Origin: Endomychus coccineus
Lineage: Eukaryota > Arthropoda > Insecta > Coleoptera > Endomychidae
Length of the DNA stretch: 64,000 nt
Direction: 5' to 3'
Assembly: GCA_958510875.1 (NCBI GenBank)
Contig: OY294068.1
Coordinates: forward strand, 76,610,633-76,674,632
The notes beneath the pieces are model-generated. The model was given only the letters and a program-made list of their open reading frames with translations, made no database searches and was not told the DNA's origin. This document shows positions 1-10,378 of the stretch, in pieces. Within the stretch, counting starts at the first letter, position 1. The number at the start of each line of letters is the position of its first letter. The translations under genes were made by a program, and so were the position numbers.

Positions 1-239
1 CAAAGAAGACTTACCAACTTTGAATACATATTGGATGATTTCGAAAAGATACAGTTAGACATTGAACTAGAGATTGATTCGGGAGATAATATAACTGAAC
101 GAGAGGAATTTGAGAAACAATAATATTCATTAATTTCCATTGAAAAATCATTGTTGAAAAACCGTGATGGAACTGATATAATTCAGTTGCGAGTAATAAT
201 GCTTCAACTGTAGGTAATTCTCTTAATTTTCGTCAAGTC

Positions 240-592
240 AAGAATATTGAATTACCGACAATTAATTCACCCAAATTCGAAGGGAATTTGGAATTATGGT
301 TAGAATTTTGACACACTTTTGAATTTTTAATCCATACTAATACTTCAATAAGCAATATTCAAAAATATCATTATTTGAGGGCTTCATTGGCAGGCAATGT
401 TTCTCAGGTGATAAAGGCCATAGATTTTTCTGATTCTAACTATACAGTGGCATGGGACACCTTATGCAATAGTTATAATAACACAAGGTTGTTAGCAAAC
501 AACCACATTGAAGCTATTTTTAACATTCAACCATTGGATGAAGAATCTAGTATGCAAATCAGAAAAACGATTGATAGTTTCGAAACATTTTA
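240..592 (+). pseudogene. BEL/Pao gag fragment (DUF1759-like)
   Basis: Translation gives the pattern of the BEL/Pao gag domain: LPTINSPKFEGN followed by a Trp-rich segment, then KYHYLRASLAGN, and NYTVAWDTLCNSYNN. In the family this region forms the structural Gag protein that packages element RNA. A stop after LELWLEF near 310 and a terminal stop at 591-593 interrupt it. No zinc knuckle region was recovered cleanly between 600 and 950, although CPVCKSLITY near 840 may be part of it. Confidence 0.8.
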
Positions 593-961
593 GAGCACTA
601 CAAAATTTGAAACAACCCGTTGAACATTGAGATATATCAATAATACATATTTTGAGCACAAATTTAGATTGTTTCTGCTCGTAAGTGGGAGCAACAGAAA
701 GCGAAATGCCATCTTTATAGGATTTGATTTTTTTTTTAAATAGAGCTGATTTGTTGGAAACATTAGAAATTAATAATACAAGCAAAATAGTTGTGTATGA
801 GAAAGATATCAAAGCATTCGTTTCAAACCATATTGAATGTCCAGTGTGCAAAAGTCTCATTACATACAAAAATTGTGATATCTTCTTGCATTTAAACATA
901 ATACTTTATTACATATGGATCCACACAACCCTACTGTTTCTACTGAAGACAAAGTTTCTTT

Positions 962-1201
962 ATGCACAAAATCAAGTTTTACTTTCTAGAAATAATTGAT
1001 TCAGACAATCAAACACAAATAATTAGAACTCTATTAGATGCAGGTTCACAATCAAGCTTTATAACCACAGATTTATGTGAACGACTAGGTCTTGAGACAG
1101 AACAAGTCAATATTAACGTTTATGGCATAAACCAGCAAAATTCAAATATTTTTACAGGATGTAAAGTTGAAGTGCGTTCACAAAGGAACAATTTGTCTTG
1201 A
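962..1201 (+). pseudogene. BEL/Pao aspartic protease fragment
   Basis: The frame reads TLLDAGSQSSFITTDLCERL, which matches the retropepsin active-site region of BEL/Pao polyproteins (D-S/A-G-S followed by S-F-I). The predicted role is cleavage of the Gag-Pol polyprotein. The reading frame stops at 1199-1201 and continues in other frames, so it cannot yield an intact polyprotein. Confidence 0.75.
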
Positions 1202-1590
1202 GTATGTTTGGTCATTCTCATTATTACAAGTAATCTTCCAAATTTCAATAAAAAATAAATGTGAAAGCTCTCAATATACCAAAGGGAATAACATTGGCTG
1301 ACCCAACGTTTCACAAATCTGGGTGAATTGAAGTTTCACTTGGCGCAGATTGTTTCTGTTCAATAATTGGTGATGAACAAATTAAATTGGGCTTACCAAT
1401 TTTGCAAAAAACTCAATTTGAATGGACCATAGTTGGTCTACTTGGTTCTTCTTCTATTCCTATTCCTAACACAGTTCATTGCAAGCATAGCAATGTTACC
1501 GATGTGCAAGATCAACCTGCTTAATTTTGAATCTTCTGAAGAGAAGGAAACTGAAAAACATTCCATAGCAAACACCAAACGAGATGTTAA

Positions 1591-2155
1591 ATGGTCGTTT
1601 CGTTGTATCGATCCCATTTAAGCAATACATTGACAAATTGGGAGATCCAGAATTTCAAGCTCGTAAACGGAAAGCTGTTGGAACGGAAATTCACTGAGAA
1701 CATTGATCTGAAGATGCAATATATAAAATTTATGTCTGAGTATGAACATCTTGGTCACGTGATGAAGATAAATACGGAAATATTGCAAGCAAAAATTAAT
1801 TACTCACCTCATCATAAGGTTATTAAAGAACAAAGTTCTACCACTAAGTTGAGAGTTGTATTTGATGCGTCTTCACCTTCATCAATTGGATATTGTTTCA
1901 TCGATTTCCGGTGAACCATTGAATACTCACTACTTAAATTGTAACGGGTTGCGTTACGGGATTGTATAGAACTTGGTAATGAACAGATTAGATTTCTTTT
2001 CAGCTAGCAAACTACTCATATCGTTATTGAAAGACATCTGCCGGTCGATAAAACATCGACTATGGAAACTAGCATTCCTGATGTGTGATGTCGCTAAATA
2101 TCGCGAAGTGGGAGGTAGAATAACGGAAGTCGAAGAGAATTCATTGTGGTGTTAA
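1591..2155 (+). pseudogene. BEL/Pao reverse transcriptase, N-terminal part
   Basis: The segment includes YSPHHKVIKEQSSTTKLRVV and FDASSPSS, the conserved entry into the BEL/Pao reverse transcriptase (PHHxV, S-TTKLRVVFDAS). After about 1914 the frame breaks, and 1973-2155 retains only a degraded form of the region that would contain the first catalytic Asp. The second half of the domain resumes at about 3808, after the insertion. Confidence 0.82.
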
Positions 2156-3807
2156 CCTTTACCAGGGTAAGTCGAGATTTATGATTCATTGTCTTTACAT
2201 ACATTTTCTTAATTTTTGCTTCCGAAATATTATGCACATCAGGCTACATATAATTTGATTCAGATTTGTTATTAAACTTCTGGATGTACAGTACCTGAAT
2301 GTGATTATATTTCGGAGGAAGTTTCTCTCGACTCATCCTCGGTCACCCAATCAGATTTACATTTAGCATGATCCCAGAAATATCTGTTTCATCATTACAG
2401 GGATTGTTGTAGTCATTGTATGTGATTACTCTAACGAGACGTGGGCAGTTGTTATAGACAATATTTAATTTCCACCTTTTTACTTGACCCCGCAATTTGT
2501 GCACTTGTTATTTGCGCGATTTTGTAAATCGCCATTTTGTTATCCTAGTACAAGATACATAGGGTGGTCTTATTAGACAAACGTGCAGTACAGATTGATA
2601 AGGGTGAACACGAAACAAATAACCTAATTACTGCTTATTAGGTATACATATATTTATTACACTGTCGCGCCGTTTGTGAGTTAATACAATTTACATTATC
2701 AATCCACGTGTACAATTCATTTCAAGCAATCCAGAATTTTATGCTAACTAGCAAATTTCAACCTTTCAAATAATATTCTTTCAGACACAATTTAATTATT
2801 ATCCTTTCAAATCACATTTTTAGTATTATTAATTCAGTCACATGTTAACTATTAGCTAATTTAAATATCAATTGTAATCGATTATTTCTTTCAGATTAAA
2901 TTAAATTTTTGCCTAAATTGATATCTTGTCAAGATATCAATAGTGTTTCACAATTTGGGAAAGATAACATTATCGGTTGTGGAATCACCTGGTTATTCCA
3001 ACCGACGGTGTTGCTTGTCCTTTTGATCTCAAGTCAGGTACTGTTCGTTCTTTGAAATTACAGGGTTTGAACGTCTGAAGTTCCTCACCCCTTCACTCCA
3101 AGGCAGTTTAGTGACTTTCCTGACAGGACCGACTTCCAGTTCCTACGAGTTCCAAGTGACTTTCCTGACAGGACCGACTTCCAGTTCCTACGAGTTTCAA
3201 GGAGGGTAACATTTTCTTGTTTGAATGACCATAATTTCATTCTCTGATTTTGTTGTTTATCCGAAGTTGTATTCCACTAATTTTTATAAAATCATTCGAG
3301 GTCTACTGTAATTCCTCTTATTGGATATTTCGTTCTTTTCAATTTAATAATTGATTTAATTTTATAATTGTTTTCTTAAAATTCAATTTATGTTACAAAC
3401 CGATTTAAATTTATAATTGTTTTCTTAAAATTCCATTTATGTTACAAATTGATTTAATTTTATAATTGTTTTTCTACGAATTCAATATTATTTATATTTC
3501 CAATTGTTATTCAAAAAATTTGTAATTTAATTTTGTTTATAATTCAAATTCTGATGCAATATACGAATTGTTAAGTTGAACTTGTATTGTTTTTCTGAAT
3601 TTCCATCGACTGTTAAACCATCTCGTAGTGCTTATATTGTTGACTGTGAAGTCATTTAGTTTTATAGTTTTTTGTTAAGCAATTGGCGCTTGGGCAATTC
3701 ACCAGTCTTGAATCACAAGGCACGTTTCACTACGAGCCCTGATATTAATTAATTTAAATTGAGCTAGTTGGGCCAATTGAAACCGACCCAAAGCGGGTCC
3801 GTTTCAA
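2156..3807. mobile_element. AT-rich LTR-like insertion inside the BEL/Pao pol gene
   Basis: This stretch separates the two halves of one reverse transcriptase domain and has no coding capacity. It contains a 46-47-bp direct duplication at about 3112-3200 (units with GACTTTCCTGACAGGACC), and three copies of an AT-rich unit with AATTTATGTTACAAA at about 3350-3490. Near 3675-3705 a short GC-richer stretch, AATTGGCGCTTGGGCAATTC, could be a primer-binding-type boundary. I could not define exact ends or a target-site duplication. A solo LTR or partial LTR element is the best guess. Confidence 0.45.
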
Positions 3808-4545
3808 AATACAGTGACATATGGCACTTCATCCGCGTTTTTTTTCGGCTATTAAAAGTTTGATTCATTTGGCTCATGAATGTGAATGAACTTTTCCGAA
3901 AGTTGCGAGAACAATATATCAAGACTATTACGTAGATGATTTGCTGACAGGCGCTGACTCCATCGACGAGTTAAATGAAATTTGTCAAGACATGTCGCCT
4001 GTATTGTTGAGCGGGAGATTTCTATTGAGTAAATGGGTATCAAACAATAAAGGTATATTAAAAAATGTTGCACGATCTCAAATGTGTTCAGATTTGCTAC
4101 AGATCGGCCCTTCTGAAAAAGTAAAAACTTTGGGTCAGGTATGGTCCTGTAGAAATGACAGTATATCGTTTACAATTTCGAGTCTCAAGAAGTTACGAAA
4201 CGTTCTTTATTGTCCGGAGTTGCTCATATTTTCGATCCTATTGGGTTGCTCAGTCCATGCATAATTATAGTGGAGATTTTACTACAAAAATTGTGGCTGA
4301 ATAAAATCTCTTGGGACGAGCCAGTTTCCGAAAGTCTACAAAGCAAGTGGATGAATTTTAGGAACGAATTAATTCATCTCAATGAACTGGAAATAAAGAG
4401 GCATGTGGTATGCAAAAATTATACATCTATTCAAATTCATGACTTTTCAGACGCATCACAGGAAGCATATGGAGCATGCGGTTTTATCAGATCAACTGAC
4501 CAAAATGGACAAGTTCTCGTTAACTTGTTATGTCTGAAGTAGCAC
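3808..4545 (+). pseudogene. BEL/Pao reverse transcriptase C-terminal part and RNase H
   Basis: The reading resumes at VTYGTSSAFFSAIKSLIHLA, followed by YYVDDLLTGADSIDEL, which contains the YVDD catalytic pair (3926-3946). Downstream are TLGQVWSCRNDSISF, then FDPIGLLSPC, the connection that precedes RNase H. IQIHDFSDASQEAYGACGF (near 4431-4487) is the RNase H start, with Asp in DFSDAS as the catalytic residue. Several frame changes show it is not functional. Confidence 0.85.
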
Positions 4546-5890
4546 CGTTAAAGGTACTCACGAAACCGAAATTAGAATTATGTGGCCCACTCATTTTAGC
4601 AAGACTTGTCAGCAAAGTTCATAGTGCTTTGAATATGAAAATTGATTAGGTTGTATTATGGTCAGATTCCACAATTGTCTAAGGCTTGCTCAATATGTTA
4701 CCAAGTTTACTAAGAATATTTGTAGGAAATCGGGTTGCCGAGATCCAAGAATCCTGCTGATATTTTATCCCGCGGTATTAAACCTAGTTTGCTTAAGAAC
4801 AAAATCATGTGGTGGAGCGAACCCACTTGGTTACAATTTTCAGAATCTGAGTGGCCTCAGTCAATCATCAAATCTGTTGATTTGCCGGAATAACGTAGTC
4901 AAATACAATCCCTGGTTTCAATTGAAAATGAAAAATTATTCCTATTCGAGAGGTATTCTAATCAAAACAAACTTGAAAGAATTATTTCATATTGTTTCCG
5001 TTTTGTGAATAATATCAAATGTACAAAATTAAGAAACTTTGGTCCACTCCAAACAGAGGAGATTTGTTTTGCAAAAATGTGTCTCATCAAAGTTGCACAG
5101 CGTGAATCGTTTAATGACGAGCGCATACAATTATTACAAAACAAGCAGTTGACTCCGAAGAATAAACTTTTTGGACTGAATACTCTCATCTGTAAAGATG
5201 ACCTCATTCGTGTTGGTGGTCGTCTCAGCGATTCGGCATACAGTTTTGATGAGAAGCATCCTATTCTTCTGTGTGAAAAGCACTATCTGACGAAACTTAT
5301 ATTCAAACAAGAACATATCAGATTATTTCATGCAGGCTCTCAATTATTATTATCCTTCATACGTGACCAAAGCCATTCATTTGGAATTGGTGACAGATAT
5401 GACCAAAGATTTATTTTTACTTACGTTGAAAAGGTTCATTGCCCCAAGAGCGCAATACATATTCAGATAATGGTTCAAATTTCATAGGGGCTATATCGGA
5501 ATTTAAGCATTTAGGGAAAACCTCAAAGAAAATGAATATATTTTGTTCGAGTCAATCCCTAACGAAATTATACAATGGCACTTCATACCTGCCCATTCTC
5601 CACATTTTGGAGGCCTCTGGGAGGCAGGTGTGAAGAGCACCAAATTGCATTTAAAACGAGTATTGCGCAATGCACTTCCAACTTACGAGGAACTTTACAC
5701 GATATTGGCCCAAACCGAGGCTATCTAGAACTCCCGTCCTTTATCTCCACTTTCCTCTGATCCGAATGACCTGAATCCTTTGACACCCACTCATTTTTTG
5801 ATTGGTAAATCCCTAATATCATATCCTGAAGATGATGTCCTAAAATTACCAACTAATCGTCTGTCAAGATATCAACATTTGCAACAGATT
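4546..5890 (+). pseudogene. BEL/Pao integrase remnant
   Basis: LIRVGGRLSDSAYSFDEKHP (near 5206-5265) matches the integrase N-terminal region of BEL/Pao, followed by HIRLFHAGSQLLLSFIRDQ with the zinc-binding His residues. The core continues in broken frames with YSDNGSNFIGA (near 5461) and [13 protein letters not shown] (near 5600-5635). The C-terminal part includes NSRPLSPLSSDPNDLNP and THFLIGKS (near 5730-5810). Stops and frame changes throughout make it non-functional. Confidence 0.85.
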
Positions 5891-5903
5891 CAGCAACGAG
5901 TAT

Positions 5904-7689
5904 GAAGAATTGATCAGTTCGTTGAAATAGCTGAATTGGAAGAAAAAATGTTTTTTTCTAAAATGCGTATGAAGTGTCATCAGCGCAGCGCGCGACTTTG
6001 AAATAACTTCGAGACAGTAATATCGACTTTTTTGACGACTGACAGATCGTCACAATTATCACGGGTGAAACCTGTTCAATATATATATGAATGAATTCAA
6101 CTATGGAGATTTGGACCTATGACATGATGTAAACAACTAATTTCACTTGACAAACGATTATGTCTTGATTGCTTCTTTCCCAAATTTCAAAATGTCAGTA
6201 TAATTTTGACCCGCAATCACTCTTACAACTAAAGCTCTTTCAATCCGCGATAGAGGTGACACTCAACAACTAGAAGTAGCGGAACTTTCAGTATGTGCTC
6301 ACTATGGCTGGCTAAAACAATCATAATCCACGACTCCACACTAATAAGATCATCATTGCCTCTTCGTTCATGATACAGAATCGACACTAAGTCTATTGCG
6401 AAATATATGTCAAGATCTGTTATTCTATATATGGATATTTTGAGTAGATATTTTAATTACGATTGAGTTTATTTCGGAATTTTCACTTATCATATCCCAT
6501 GTGCAAAATTTTTGGAAATTAATTCGTGCACTCGGGATATTCGGTAAGAGAATTTCACACCGAAGAAAAATCGGTTCAAAATAATTCCAATGTGATATTA
6601 TTTGACATTTTGTCATGAAAATATGAGACATTACGAAGGAATGCCATAATTTTGTTGTTTTGTTATTTTCAAACTCATTTGTTAAACGTCAAGAAATATC
6701 CACTATAATTTTGCTTCTCTACCCTAAAAGAAAAAATATCCGCTGCAATTTTTTCGTTGGCATGGCAACAAGTCAAAATGAAAGTATTTCATTGATCGAA
6801 AATATTTTCCGAAATTATCTCTGGTTCACACCTATATGTATCAAGTAATTTTCATGACATATTTATCATCAAGAAAAAATAGCAGTTACGACTTTTAAAT
6901 TATTTAAACTTATCAAAAATGGCGCAAATTCAACAATGTTACAAATATATTAAGTTTGAAGGATGTATAACCTATAATGATTATATATAATAGTCCCAAA
7001 AATTGTTACATTCAATAATGTCAAGTTCAAATTATCATCTTTTGGGAAAATTTGTTTTATTTTATTCAACAATTGCTATGAGTCCTTGTAGAATACAGTT
7101 CTTAAACTTTGATAACATGAAATTAAACTGGATAAATGATGAGCCAATTAAGTTTCACCTTGTAATGTTCTCCCACCTTTTACACATTTCATAAAAACCA
7201 TATCTTGGAGGTAAGACTCCATCATGCATTAATACTACTTAGTATATACGAATATTGAGATGTAAAATTTGTCACCTTGAAGAAATCTATTCATGTTACA
7301 CTGTAAAAATGTTTTTTGAAAGATGCAACCTTAGTCGGATCATAAGTCAATTTCAAAATCCACTTCAGTGAAAACCCCGCATTTTTGGTCGGGAGTTTTG
7401 GTGATCGACTAATGATCCTTTAAATGACTACGACAATACACTTTGGATATAATTTACACTTATATCACGTTCAATAATGCCTGAATTGTCATAAATTTGT
7501 GAACCAAAATTTAGAATAATAAGTTATATTATTATCACACCTTCAATGTGCTTATAACTGACATATCTGTTAATTCTCACACACTACGTCGTACATATCA
7601 GCGAAATAATAATGACTAAAACACAAGTTTGTATTTAGGAATATGAATCACACAATCTATAATATAATGTAAAGTCCTGAATATTCATG
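5904..7689. repeat. Duplicated upstream module of cuticle gene 1, no gene
   Basis: No convincing gene is seen. The block from about 5904 to 7320 is similar to 13700-14830 and 40380-41220. Shared landmarks are GAATTGATCAG at the start, a GCAGCGCGCGACTTTGAAA motif at 5983 and 13788 (weaker at 40483), and TAGAGGTG near 6250, 14010 and 40744. It is part of the segmental duplication that carries the cuticle genes. The stretch 7320-7689 is AT-rich and unassigned. Confidence 0.7.
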
Positions 7690-8330
7690 CTCGATATCTT
7701 CTTCAACACCACTCTTACATGGGCGAGGTTGAGAGATCCATTGCGAAAACAACTTCACCCGAACCTATTTATCTATTTCATGCCTAGATAAACTATATAT
7801 CGAAGCAGCTTCCCATGATTCCCAAGGCACAGATTCGCTCTGTCCGTCAGTACTGTTTACATGTTTGGAGTTCAACTGCTACACATACGTTGATGTCCTC
7901 AGATTCCATTTGGAAGAGAGCTATTCGTCAGGTTGGTGATGTCCCACTTACAAATTCATCAAACTCTCCAGAACATCGTGAGAAGGTGGTCGATCTCTGC
8001 CTCCCATATAGGGCTTGTTATGATCCCAGGTAAGCAGACTGGACGAGGTCAGGTTGGTTACCCGTTCATTGTCACCCTCGAGTTCTGACGAACTCCTTTC
8101 TAATAAACTTTATTTCCCTATCAAGTGGGGGAACTCTTTGCCTAGTGAGCCCTTTCGTGATGTCTATAACCTTCAAAGTTTTGAGGAGAATGCCAATGAC
8201 TATCTTCTCTCCCGACATTTCATCGCAAGGTCACACAATGTTCTACAGGTTTCCTTCAAGCGTAAAAAAGTACATGAAGAAAACTACGTACATTCCTGAT
8301 TCCATATCGAGATTTATTTTATACTGACAA
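7690..8330 (+). pseudogene. Non-LTR retrotransposon (LINE) 3' coding remnant, copy 1
   Basis: A reading frame from 7815 contains IRSVRQYCLHVWSSTATHTL, then IWKRAIRQVGD and a degraded Leu-rich segment, the pattern seen C-terminal to the reverse transcriptase of Jockey/CR1-type LINEs (IRP-EY--HVW, L--IQKRAIR-IGD). Continuing frames give a degraded version of the F-R-LWNSLP region. There is no intact open reading frame. A sister copy lies at 15858-16730, so the LINE inserted before the module was duplicated. Confidence 0.75.
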
Positions 8331-10176
8331 ACGACAATTATCAACCGTAAATGATGTCATGCATTGAATTACACGAAATTGCCCTATCGCGTACCAATCT
8401 ATTGATACTTAATAAGTTATCATCAACTAGATTCATTTGACTATCGATGTCGCCTTGCTAAGCTCCAGTGATGGTTGCAAAAAAATCGAGTATGGAAGAA
8501 AATTATATAAGACTGTTTACTGACCATCGAAATAATAATTGCAGAATCTCTTCACAGTTTTTGAAACTGGTGAATTAGTGATACCTTTGTTGAGATAAAG
8601 GTACTTCACTAAATACCTATCTAATCGACACAGTCCAGTATAAGTTGCGTTTTTTCATCGTATCCAAAAATTGTTAGTATTCAGCTCTTTTTCTTTCAGT
8701 CAACTACATCTAAATTACGTGAGACAATTGTAACAAATTTGAAATTAAGGAATCAACGTTAGCAGATGCCGAGTGCAATTAAAATAATACTTCATTTGTC
8801 ATCATCAATAATTGAATAAAGTTTTCACTTCAGAAAAGACTAACACTTTCCAGTAACATTTTCAAAATCTATTTTGGATTAAATTTCATGCAATATCTTC
8901 ATAGTTGGAACTGAAAAGAATGATCTCTCAAAATTGAAGCATGATTGCCATTTCAGGAAGATTAGGTTAGCCGTAGATTTTAAATATGCGACAATTGAAA
9001 AAATCAATTAAACGTACCTAAAAACTATCGAACGTTTCCCTATGTTCGTGTACAAAATGACATTAAGATATCTTGAGATCGTTGTCAAGATATTTGACCG
9101 TTTCATACATAATGGTGTATATTGGGGTGGGTCGAAGAAACGATTTTTTTTGAGTATCAGAATGTAATAGAGCTCAAAAGTTGTGAATTTGCATGTTTAT
9201 TGATGAAAAAATAATTAGGAACGTCATTCGATGTATCATCAGATCGAGATAAGGACCTGCAGTTAGAAAAATGTGAAGAAGCACCAAATTTTACATTTAC
9301 GGTCAAAATATACATATTGATTTTTGGCATATAATATATTGGAAAATCATTCAAGTTGCTTGATGGCAGGAAAACCATATTCTATTGGCTACTTTTTAAG
9401 CTCGCGATAAGGGTCTAATATTATAAAATTAAGTTAACACATTGCGTGACACGATGTCATCAGAAGATGCCAATCTGTAACATTATTTGTATGTCTTTTG
9501 TTCTGAAATGTATTATTTCAACACTCTTGTATTTTATTTCATTGTCAAGTTTGTTTCACCGATACTGTTAATTACATTTTTTCAGTTTTTTAGTAATACG
9601 TAGGTTGAGTCTATAATATAACCATTAAGCAAAATGAATAGTTCTTATACCTTCTATCAGTAAGCCCCAATTTTTTCGTTTTTGTCCGAATGGAGATTCG
9701 TAGTACGTTCCCCATAGGCCACGGTCGAAATTCTCTATTCGTAAAGTTCTGCACAGTAGTTTACGTTTAAAGGACACAGTTTCCTAGTAAACGAAGTACG
9801 TTTCCCAAAAATTAAAGGCTTGGCCACTGTGGGAATACCATTGTCCAAATATGAATGATGTGGCACGCAATCTGTTGAATAATGATGGGGTTCCTATTAT
9901 CTTGCAGATACAGGCATTGTGGTATTTTAGATTACAAATTATTACATTACTTAGCAGCCCCTGGCCCATTTCATATTTTTGTATGAATTGACCCAGAACA
10001 TACAACGAGGAGGTGTTAATTTTTCCTATAAATGTGATTCGAATAATGAGGGTCATAGTTGGTATTAGGATTGTCTTTTGAAATCGCAGTTGCTCTGATT
10101 GTAAGCGTTATTGGATAACATACTTAGGTAAAGATCGACCTACTTCAAACTATTAACTAGTAACATGCTATAATAT
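8331..10176. repeat. Duplicated upstream region of gene 1, no gene
   Basis: No coding region is seen. The stretch is similar to 16731-17905, 19160-19252, 21174-21464 and 27298-27640 (gene 2 side), to 36175-36990 (gene 3 side), and to 44820-45568 plus 48547-48745 (gene 4 side). Because it lacks the insertions found in the gene 2 and gene 4 modules, it serves as the empty-site reference that defines those insertions. Confidence 0.75.
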
Positions 10177-10219
10177 GTGTCGTTGAATTCTTCGATAATT
10201 ATATTTGATAAAAGTGTGA

Positions 10220-10330
10220 ATATACGGGTGCAAGACTTGCCTCTGGGGGCCCGCCACCGATCTGGTGAAAGGCTTACACTAAGCCCGGGCGGGGACGTCC
10301 GCACCTCTTCAACGAGATATAAGTATATAA
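10220..10330 (+). promoter_or_regulatory. Core promoter and conserved GC-rich element of cuticle gene 1
   Basis: TATATAA lies at 10324-10330, 55 nt before the ATG, the same distance as in the other three copies. Upstream is a GC-rich block unlike the AT-rich surroundings. It holds GTGCAAG at 10228-10234 and CTTACAC at 10273-10279, which form an imperfect inverted repeat in this copy, and then the palindromes GCCCGGGC and GGACGTCC. Sequence is nearly identical in genes 2 and 4. A transcription start around 10350-10356 is inferred from TATA spacing. Confidence 0.75.
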
Positions 10331-10378
10331 ACGTTACAATTACAAGGGTTCAAACAGATTCGATTCCACATAAGAAAC

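Larger units (their letters stand above)
1..5903 (+). mobile_element. Degenerate BEL/Pao LTR retrotransposon, interrupted
   Basis: Fragments of gag, protease, reverse transcriptase, RNase H and integrase occur in the order typical of BEL/Pao elements, all on the + strand but in shifting frames with many stops. The 5' end lies outside the window. The coding remains end near 5890, and at about 5903 the sequence switches abruptly to a block that also occurs at about 13705 and 40395, so the element is truncated there and no 3' LTR is seen. A 1.65 kb AT-rich segment splits the reverse transcriptase. The element is dead. Confidence 0.88.
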
